A stretch of DNA of 64,000 bases, from positions 72,914,575 to 72,978,574 of the forward strand of contig NC_063166.1 of NCBI RefSeq assembly GCF_023159225.1, written 5' to 3'. Both the position numbers and the translations under genes were made by a program. The notes below the pieces were generated by a model. That model saw nothing but the letters and a program-made list of their open reading frames with translations. It was not told where the DNA came from and did no database searches. This DNA is from Perognathus longimembris pacificus (taxonomy: Eukaryota; Chordata; Mammalia; Rodentia; Heteromyidae). Shown here one piece after another: positions 56,695-64,000 of the stretch; within the stretch, counting starts at the first letter, position 1, and each line of letters opens with the position of its first letter.

Positions 56695-56866
56695 AATTCA
56701 GAGCTTTGTGCTTGCTAGGCAGGTGCTCTCCCACTTGAACCAGACCTCCAGGTTTTTTCAGATACAGTCTTGTACTATTTTGCTCTGATTGACCTCACAC
56801 CATAATCCTCCAAACCTTTACCTCCCACATAACTAGGACTAGACGCATGAGCCACTGTGCTCAGCC
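56695..56866 (-). mobile_element. ID plus B1/7SL dimeric SINE, antisense, old
   Basis: 'tgcttgctaggcaggtgctc' and 'tcccacttgaaccagacctc' are antisense ID. 'tcagatacagtcttgtacta', 'ataactaggactagacgcat' and 'gagccactgtgctcagccct' are antisense 7SL. It lacks the Geo-specific insert of the other dimers, so it may be the ancestral B1-dID-type form. Confidence 0.65.
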
Positions 56867-57187
56867 CTGTTCCTATAAGACATTTGCCACTGCCGTTGCT
56901 GAGGATCAGACCAGTATACCACCATTGGATTTCCCAAATCCCTATAAATGGGCCTTCAAAGATTACCCAAGGTTTCTACTGTTCAATGTTCAGAGATTTT
57001 CTCGGGATAAGTATCAGGGTGGAATGATAGAATATCATGTTATCCTAAAAGCTTTGTTAAAACTTTCAGTGGTCATAAGAAGTGTCTGCATGCACGATCT
57101 CCAATCCAGTTTCATCAGAGCTAGGCATTTATAACGTTTCCCTTTTCATGTTAGAAGGGTAGTGTCGTTCATTTAATGCCCTTGATC
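56867..57187. other. Unique sequence
   Basis: The 95-codon frame at 56847-57134 starts inside the SINE and lacks a domain. Confidence 0.4.
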
Positions 57188-57203
57188 AGAACTAACAGGA
57201 AGG

Positions 57204-57425
57204 GGGCTGGTGATATAGCCTAGTGGCAAGAGTGCCTGCCTCATATACATGAGGCCCTGGGTTCGATTCCCCAGCACCACATATACAGAAAATGGCCAGA
57301 AGTGGCGCTGTGGCTCAAGTGGCAGAGTGCTAGCCTTGAGTAAAAAGAAGCCAGGGACAGTGCTCAGGCCCTGAGTCCAAGCCCCAGGACTGGCAAAAAA
57401 AAAAAAAAAAAAAAAAAAGAAAGAA
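57204..57425 (+). mobile_element. IDL-Geo SINE with perfect 16-base TSD
   Basis: Complete dimer 'gggctggtgatatagcctag' to 'caggactggc' plus about 24 A and GAAA units. B box 'ggttcgattcc' at 57260-57270. It is flanked by identical 'agaactaacaggaagg' at 57188-57203 and 57426-57441. It carries the 'tcatatacatgaggccctgg' subtype, unlike the 22270 and 54951 copies. Confidence 0.96.
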
Positions 57426-57441
57426 AGAACTAACAGGAAGG

Positions 57442-57685
57442 AACCTCTTTAAAAGAATTTAAAACAATTAAACTTCACATTTAAGTTTCTGTTTCCAGAT
57501 GTGTCAGGCTCATCCTGGTCTCCTGCCTCTGTGTGCATGTGTGCATGCACATCTGGATTATGGTCACTACTCCTAAACCAGGAGGATGGTGTAGATCATT
57601 AGATCCTTACTGTGGAGCCAGGCAGCCATATTCTCTCCAGCCAGTCACCACTGATCCATGACAGGGTCAGACAAGAGGGTTAATG
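57442..57685. other. Unique sequence
   Basis: Nothing recognised. Confidence 0.45.
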
Positions 57686-57689
57686 ATAT

Positions 57690-57905
57690 TAATACACGTT
57701 GTGCCTCAGGCACTGTGGTAAGCACTTTATATACATATTTCACTAATCCTTACAAGGATTGGGAAGCCCACATGAGAATTTCCATTTTACCATTGGGGCT
57801 GAAAGAATGAATGTAATTGTCCTCCCTGACCCCATCGCCCAGCCCTGCAGGGATGCAAATCTAGATCTCTGGGTCTAGAAAACCATGATGTAACCACTGC
57901 ATTAA
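57690..57905 (+). mobile_element. MIR SINE fossil
   Basis: 'gttgtgcctcaggcactgtg', 'gtaagcactttatatacata', 'ttcactaatccttacaagga', 'tttccattttaccattgggg' and 'gatgtaaccactgcatt' follow the MIR order. Confidence 0.8.
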
Positions 57906-58248
57906 TGTCTGGATGGAAGAAAAAAAAAAAACACGATTAGAGGATTGATTAGCAGGGCATTGTCGTTCCCCTAAAGAAGCTCTGGCTGGATGAGTATGAA
58001 ATCCTTCAGTAAAGAAACACATGGTCAGAAAGCTACGGGAATACTGGTCAGAAACAGACACTGTCGGGCTGAAGAAGGCTCCCTAAAGGTGGTAATGCCC
58101 CTTGGGGTACTGAAGCATGAATAAGAGCTCTTCTTTTGAACAAGAGTCAGGCTCAGGAGGGAAGAGAGGGACCAAGAATTGGGTCTCCCAGAAATAAATG
58201 TCTGGAGGTTGAAAGTCACGTATGAGTGACTCCAGGTGGCAGGGTAGA
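57906..58248. other. Unique sequence
   Basis: Nothing recognised. Confidence 0.45.
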
Positions 58249-58249
58249 T

Positions 58250-58415
58250 CTGGTTTTGAAACCTGCTTCTTCTTGTTGGATATGCAACTAACTAATCATT
58301 TACTCTCTGAGCCTCAGTTTACCCACCTGCAAAACAAGGATCACTGACTCATCAGTTGTTGAGTGAACTAGAGAGCATGCAACAGCCAACTGTTTGGTGT
58401 GGCACCTGGTAGACA
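58250..58415 (+). mobile_element. MIR SINE fossil (3' half)
   Basis: 'aactaatcatttactctctg', 'agcctcagtttacccacctg', 'caaaacaaggatcactgact' and 'ggtgtggcacctggtagaca' follow the MIR 3' half. Confidence 0.75.
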
Positions 58416-58597
58416 AGTCTCTGTTGTCATGGCTGCCACCTCTGAGGACCTCTTACCTCTGCTGCCTCGATTTCCCTTCTCTGCAGCAATGCTGTGAGAA
58501 TGCCTGTGTGAAGGGTCTGAGGGAGTGTCCACCTGTACGCCCAGACTTTCCGGCCAACTGAAGCAACCTTTGCAAGGCACAATGAGAATCATCCCGA

Positions 58598-58685
58598 TGT
58601 TGGATTTAGCAACCCCTGGTTTCAGATCCCACCTCTGCCACTTCCTAGTGTGGACTTGGGCAAGTCACTTGCCTCCACTGAAGCC
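58598..58685 (+). mobile_element. MIR fragment (5'/core)
   Basis: 'ggtttcagatcccacctctg', 'ccacttcctagtgtggactt' and 'gggcaagtcacttgcctcca' match the MIR core. Confidence 0.75.
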
Positions 58686-59274
58686 CACCACCTGGAGACA
58701 CCCCCCCCAGGAGCCCCTAAGGCTCTGAAGGGCACCCAGCATGGTAGGGCTCATACACAGAAGCTGCACCTCTGCCCACAGCAGGATCAACTTCTCTGCA
58801 TCCTCCCCCAGCTCTTGCGGGAAGAGGCGTGATTCATTCGAGGGAAGAGGGTTGGCACTCGCTCCCCCCCAGCCGCACAGGGCCAGCCAGCAGGCTTGTG
58901 GTTAAAGATCCTGCCTGGGTTGCAAAACAAGCCCGTTTGCTGTGTTGTGGTGTCACGTGAGGCAGGCCGGCTCTGTGCATGGCCTTGCCTTCCCCCCGGC
59001 TGACTCACCCAGGACCCTTCCAGTCACATGGCTCCTGAGCCTCAGTCCCCCCACCCCACCAGCCCAACTTCTGAGCTACTCAAATCATTCAGAGAAGAAC
59101 TATATATTGGGGGGGTGGGGGAAGACTCCCCCTGCCTTGTTTTCCTTAAAATGGCACCATGGCTATTTAAACATATGCTCATCTTATAAGAAATAGAATG
59201 GCTCTCAAATACAGAAAAGAAGAAATGGAAAATGCTCCCTTACACGTCACCCCCTTCAGACAACCTCCCACCCA

Positions 59275-59275
<1 letters not shown>
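58686..59275. other. GC-rich unique sequence
   Basis: C-runs at 58701-58708 and G-runs at 59109-59122. No gene or family recognised. Confidence 0.4.

Positions 59276-59276
<1 letters not shown>

Positions 59277-59326
<50 letters not shown>
59277..59326. repeat. (AC)25 microsatellite
   Basis: Uninterrupted AC dinucleotides. Confidence 0.98.
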
Positions 59327-59328
<2 letters not shown>

Positions 59329-60580
59329 TAACAAATCTGGTCAATATTTTCCTGTGTATCTTCAAGAGCTTGACCTTTTCATTAATTTTAATTGATGTAA
59401 GAGTGCATAGATGCATTCTGCCCATTTAAAAAGAAAATATTAGACTGTTACAAAGAAAGCAAGAGCCTATCATGACATCTGTGACTCTATTCAGGGGGAA
59501 ACCCCTATGATCAGTTAATGCTTCTTTTTAAAATAATCTTTGCATGGTAAGTATTGATTATGCACAAGCTTATGAGCAAGACTAGGGAAGAGGAGAGGAG
59601 GGGATTCCATACTTACTTTCTGGTTTTTATGCATCGTTCGCACACCATGTCTACTTACCCATTGGAACGCCTTAGAAATTTCCATTCATGTTCCACTGAG
59701 GCACCTTCTAATGGCTACTCAGAATTCAATAACACACGTGCCATAGTCTTCACAGTTGCCAATGGGTTGGAAGGTTATCACTCAGGTGGGTGTGCCCGAG
59801 AGGAGCCTAAAGATCCTGTGGGAGGATTCACGCACAATTGTGAGAACGGAACAAGGAAAGATGGGTGAGGGACACTGTTTCTTAAAGGGAAGGGAGCAGG
59901 GAGTGTGATGCCAAGGGTGACATAGATTGGAATACAGTGTTAACATGTACAGAGGCGTAACAATACAAACACCCACTATCCCCATATAAGCCAATACAAA
60001 AATAGGACTCTAACTGTTTCCCTGTTATAAATCACACTGAAGTGACCATCTCCCTCCCATCCTCCTTTGTTCAGGTGTTTCTGGAAGGCAGGTGCCTTCC
60101 TAAGGGGTGCACTGCACAGCCCCTCCAAAATGAGATTCTCTCTCCACCTTTCTAGAAATTTACAGAGATGAGTGGGTGTGCACACAGGAACTCATCTACC
60201 AAGTGCTCAAGAGGAAGACTGGACACACCAAGACCACCTCTCCCCAGCATACAGGGAGGAAGAGTCAAAAGATCGTGCAAGGGGAAGAGAAAGTGTCAAT
60301 CACTGGATCCAAGATCACTGGATCAAGAAGGAGAAACTGAGACTTACGGAAAGGAATCAATGTGCCAAGCAGAATCCATCAGCTCCCTTCTTTTGTTTTA
60401 CTAGCAAGAGTTATAAGGGAACATACTCTCTTACACAGCAGCCAGGGGAATGTTTCCCAAGTTCAATTAGGAGCCATCTTTGCTGTCCCCATCTTTGCTT
60501 AGAAAGGTTGTGGTGAGACACTGTGTTCCAACCTTAGGATATTACCTGCCCTTTGTGAATCTCTGTTTCCCAGCAAGCAC
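59327..60580. other. Unique sequence
   Basis: No family recognised. Frames at 59554-59868 and 60172-60516 lack domains. Confidence 0.4.
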
Positions 60581-60584
60581 CAGG

Positions 60585-60850
60585 ATCACTTCTGTCCCAG
60601 GGTCTTTTCATACGCTTCTGGCTCTCTCTAGAACATTTCTTGCTCCTGTTCTTCCACATTCGGGCTCACTAATTCCCATTAACTTTTGAGACTCCAGCTA
60701 CTGGAGAAAAAAAAGCAGTTCATTTCCTGTGGCCAAAAAATAATGATAACAAAAGAAATTAGTTTATGAATTGGTACACGACAGATCTGCTTTGTTTCAC
60801 TGTTGTATCCCAAGGAACCGTCACTGTGCCTATCTCAATAAATGCTGGTT
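60585..60850 (+). mobile_element. L2 LINE 3' end fossil
   Basis: 'gggtcttttcatacgcttct', 'ctctagaacatttcttgctc' and 'ttcgggctcactaattccca' match L2 ('cctcagggcctttgcacttg...'). The terminal 'tgtcctatctcaataaatgc'-like end (at about 60826-60846) closes it. Confidence 0.65.
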
Positions 60851-60920
60851 GGGGGGGATGGGGGAGGGAGCAAGAAAAACAGAAAGGGAAGAAAAGGGGA
60901 AGGAGAAAGAAGGCAGATGG

Positions 60921-61133
60921 GGCTGAGAATATGGCCTAGTGGCAAGAATGCTTGCCTTGTATACATGAAGCCCTGGGTTTGATCCCCCAGCACCTCATAT
61001 ACAGAAAATGGCCAGAAGTGGCGCTGTGGCTCTAGTGGCAGAGTGCTAGCCTTGAGCAAAAGGAAGCCAGGGACAGTGCTCAGGCCCTGAATCCAAGGCC
61101 CAGGACTGGCAAAAAAAAAAAAGAGAGAGAGAG
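60921..61133 (+). mobile_element. IDL-Geo SINE with TSD
   Basis: Complete dimer 'ggctgagaatatggcctagt' to 'caggactggc' plus A-run and GA run. It is flanked by 'agaaagaaggcagatgg' (60904-60920) and 'agaaagaatgcagatag' (61134-61150), 15/17. Several C-to-T changes at former CpGs suggest it is older than the 22270 copy. Confidence 0.94.
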
Positions 61134-61194
61134 AGAAAGAATGCAGATAGGAAGGGAGAGGAGGCATAGAGAAGAAAAGGTGTTTGTCAGATTT

Positions 61195-61440
61195 CTGTCA
61201 GTGTAACGAACATCTAAGATGAATCAATTCATAAAGAAAAAAGATTTATTTTGACTCAAAAGGCAGATATGATGGTGAAGAAAATCCTGCTTACCCATCA
61301 TCCTCTTCCAGGACTCACATTCACCCAATGACCTGAAGACCTTCCCCTAGGCTCCGCCTCCTAAAGGTTCCACCACATCCCCAACACATGGCCATTAGAG
61401 GACATTGGTGATCCAAACTATGGATGACAGATGAACAGGA
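61195..61440 (+). mobile_element. MaLR-like LTR fragment
   Basis: 'agatttattttgactcaaaa', 'acccaatgacctgaagacct', 'aggctccgcctcctaaaggt', 'tccaccacatccccaacaca' and 'attagaggacattggtgatc' follow the same order as 21120-21510. Confidence 0.65.
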
Positions 61441-62520
61441 AGGGATTGAGTGAACTCATCTGTTCATTCACTGGCTTGATCCCTAAGCAATGGCCACTCA
61501 TCATGTACTAGACCCTGGGGACAGGAGCAAAGCCAGGTGGTACCTGTCCTCGTGGGGTCTGTACTCTGGCTCAGCAAGCACTCTTCCCACTCTGCCCTTC
61601 ACCTTATAGAATGCCAGTCCTACAAATCATGAAACAAAAATGAGCCCCAGGCAGATGAGCTCACTGCCCCCCAAATATCCTAATATTAAAAAATTGGAGA
61701 TATGTGCAATTACAAAAAAAAAAAAAGCTAATCAAGCATTTCTGTCTGTGCAACCTCTTTCTATCTGAGACTTGCTTTTTCTCAGGCCAGCACAGGCCAT
61801 CCTAAAGGCAGGAGGCAGGAGGCAGGCAGACTCACTGCTGGCCCCGGGTGAGCCTCCTCCCACTGGCTTGCCAAGTTCCTCTGGGCACAAAACTTCTTCC
61901 CGACAGAGCAGCCCAGGAGGGGCCCTGACACCACCTTTTCCAGGGCTTTGGTTTCCTGGCACCCAGAGGCCTTGCTGCTCTGACAGCACTCCAGGAAGCC
62001 TTACTCCAAGCTTCCTTGCTCCCACTTGTGACCAGGGGAGAAACACCTCCTGCCGTTCTGTCCTGGGGATCCAAGGGCAGGAAGAAACAGCAGGAGAAGC
62101 CACAGGGGCCTGGCCCCTGACTTCGACAGCAGGAGGGCGGGCGCCTGGCCTGACCCAAAGGCCAGCAGCCCTGTGCCAGAACCCCAGGTTTTGGCATGGC
62201 CCCTTGGAGTCTGCTTGCCAAGGGAGCCTGTAAACTGCCAAACCCCTGTGCGGATGAAGACAAACATCAGCCTCATGTCTCTGATTCACTTCTGCTCGGC
62301 TCATCAGGCTGCTGCTTGGTGAGAGCTGCATAGATCTCAACAGGCCCCAGGAGCAAATGTGAATTTGCTTTGTCCTGAGATCTCTTGGTGATGGTGGAGG
62401 GATTCAGGCTCTGGCTGTCTATGGTCAGAAAGAATTAGGGCTTCTAGATGCCTTGAGAGAAATGCACTTCACCTTCCAATCTCCTCACACTGACAAGATT
62501 GCCCTGACATGAAATCACTA
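61441..62520. other. Unique sequence, GC-rich at 61770-62240
   Basis: Frames of 202 codons (opposite strand, 61732-62340) and 153 codons (61772-62233) overlap each other and further frames on both strands. There is no domain, signal peptide or recognisable family, and CpG is depleted. A fragment at 61455-61560 resembles the ancient repeat at 5395. I cannot support a gene here. Confidence 0.4.
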
Positions 62521-62525
62521 AGCAG

Positions 62526-62578
62526 AGTGTGTGTGTGTGTGTGTGTGCGTGCGTGCGTGTGTGTGTGTGTGCGCACGC
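62526..62578. repeat. (GT)n/(GC GT)n alternating tract
   Basis: GT units interrupted by GCGT triplets and ending 'tgcgcacgcgc'. Alternating purine-pyrimidine throughout, so Z-DNA-prone. It occupies the tail position of the adjacent antisense SINE. Confidence 0.97.
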
Positions 62579-62806
62579 GCCAGTACTGGGGCTTGAACTC
62601 AGGGCCTAGACACTATCCCTTAGCTTTTACCCTTAAAGCTGGTGCACTACTGCTTGAGCCACTACCCCACTTCTGGCTGCTTGGTGGTTTCACTGGGGAT
62701 AAGAGTCTCACAGAACTTCTTGCTCATGCCGGCCTCCTAACAGTGATCCTCACATCTCAGCTTCCTGATTAGCTAAGATTACAGGTAAGAGGCACTGATG
62801 CCCAAC
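62579..62806 (-). mobile_element. 7SL/ID dimeric SINE, antisense
   Basis: 'cagtactggggcttgaactc', 'ctgcttgagccactacccca', 'ggataagagtctcacagaac', 'cacatctcagcttcctgatt' and 'acaggtaagaggcactgatg' make a full antisense dimer with many changes. Confidence 0.88.
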
Positions 62807-62809
62807 TAC

Positions 62810-64000
62810 TAGGTGCATCTTTTAAGGCTAATCTTAGTGGTAAATAAACCCAAAAGGCTAAATAATCAGGCTTGTCTGGTGTTTCAGCCTCTTTCAGACT
62901 GCTTTTACATTAAGTCTGGCACTTCCTGGGCACTAAATGGAGTGTGTGCACATACATTCTAAATAATAGCGCAATTGTTGGTCCGCAGTGTCTCAGATGA
63001 TCGGGCAAGCCTGAGTTATGTATCCTTACAATGCTACAATCTGCCACAGGAAGTGACCCCTCAGAATCCCCGATCTTGTGTGGTCCCCTCTGTGACAGTG
63101 ACCTAGGCTCAGACATGTGGCCTGCTCTGGCCAATAAGATATCTGTCCTAGGATGGCTTAGGCACCAAACATGCCAGTGTCTCCATCAAGCCTAGCTCAC
63201 AACTGAATGGAACTTGGAGGAAGAGTCCAGTGGGAAAGCCATCCTCTGAAAAATCCATCAGTCAAATAAGTTTCCATCAAATGGGTTTCAAGTATGCCCT
63301 GTTCCCCACACTAGCAGCTAGTAACTGGTAGCTTGTAGCAGGTCAGCCTTTCTGCTGAATTGTCTCTTCTTCTGCTAGCTAAACTTTATTAATACTTTGG
63401 GTTCAACAGGACTACTTGGGTGGGAGAACATGGAACCCACAGCCAGACTTAAAGAAATCCTTCATGTGTCATCTTCACTCCCATCAGCCACCGCAGTCCC
63501 ACCTGGAAAGAACTGACAGGTTACAGACAAGCATGACCTCCACCTTGTGATTTTGAATACAAGGGCTTGCCATTTTAGGACCAAACTATAATTGAGTTCA
63601 AAGTGATTCTAGACACTTCATTAATGCAGGCTGCCCCAGAAGGAAGACCAGTCTGAGAAAAGGAAAGTGAGGTCTTTTTTTTTTTCTTGCTTGCTTTTTA
63701 AAGTCTGTGGCTTCGTTGCTTGGAATACACATAGTAATTCAAACTAAGTACTGACCTGTTACCAACAAATTCCCCAGGCAGCTCTGATGAGATGACTTGG
63801 TTTGTAACTAGCATATCAATTGTTCCGATGTATCTGAAGCTCCTTGCAAAGAGTTGATTCTCTGAAATGCTCCAACACTAACCCTACAATTATTTTCCCC
63901 ATGGGTAGGAACAGCAACCAGGAAAATAAACCCCACACCCCTGCCTCCAGCCAGGTCTTCCTCCAAACCTCAGATCTGTAGTAGCACCAGGAACAGACTT
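62810..64000. other. Unique sequence
   Basis: No recognised repeat or coding signature up to the right edge. A T-run lies at 63676-63685. Confidence 0.4.

Noticed and set aside
57204..57290. tRNA gene (B box GGTTCGATTCC)
   Set aside because: The tRNA-like head of an IDL-Geo SINE; no cloverleaf acceptor stem is seen and the element has a poly-A tail and target duplication.
61732..62340. 202-codon open frame on the opposite strand (and 153 codons on the + strand over the same bases)
   Set aside because: GC-rich chance frames overlap in several frames on both strands, with no domain, no recognisable family and no splice or promoter context.

Overview
This is a mammalian (rodent) chromosomal segment with no protein-coding gene, rRNA, tRNA or CRISPR array that I can support. 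Base composition, (CA)n-type microsatellites, 5'-truncated LINE-1 copies with A-rich tails, MIR and L2 fossils, and many SINEs all say placental mammal. The SINEs narrow it further. Seven or eight copies of a dimeric element join a tRNA-Ala/ID-like left half to a 'Geo' right half. This matches the IDL-Geo SINE, described only from Geomyoidea (kangaroo rats, pocket mice, pocket gophers). I therefore infer a geomyoid rodent, intergenic or intronic. I cannot name the genus, chromosome or neighbouring gene.

Layout. 1-3.4 kb is almost solid LINE-1: a younger L1 end inserted in an older L1, then an ancient L1M tail. 3.4-8.7 kb is mostly unique, with L2, B1 and MIR fragments and the first copy of an unrecognised repeat (about 7.80-7.85 kb). 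8.9-10.6 kb is a three-layer nest: L1 inside an antisense SINE inside a sense SINE. 11-18 kb holds the second copy of the unrecognised repeat, a tandem pair of MER5-like fossils, MIRs and a hAT-like fossil. 18-32 kb is mostly unique sequence with SINEs, a MaLR-like LTR, a tiny antisense L1 and large (TC)n/(AC)n arrays. 33-36 kb has a GC-rich unique block and an L1 with a twin-priming 5' inversion. 39.2-40.4 kb has a SINE split by a processed mRNA retrocopy that is itself split by an IDL-Geo. 42.5-45 kb has an odd patchwork of short sequences shared over 1-2 kb. 48.6-49.0 kb is a GGGA array. 50-64 kb carries further SINEs, an LTR split by a SINE, MIR/L2 fossils and GT arrays.

Nothing here works together as a gene system. 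The biology is retrotransposition: target-site duplications, nesting order, a 5' inversion and module sharing between SINE families can be read directly. The open reading frames longer than 100 codons are explained by repeats, low complexity or GC-rich chance frames; none shows a recognisable domain outside LINE-1 ORF2. The least explained signals are the unrecognised two-copy repeat at 7.8/11.3 kb, the templated-looking patchwork at 43.55-43.68 kb, the unidentified retrocopied transcript at 39.4-39.9 kb and the AT-rich block with a perfect palindrome at 52.5-52.8 kb.
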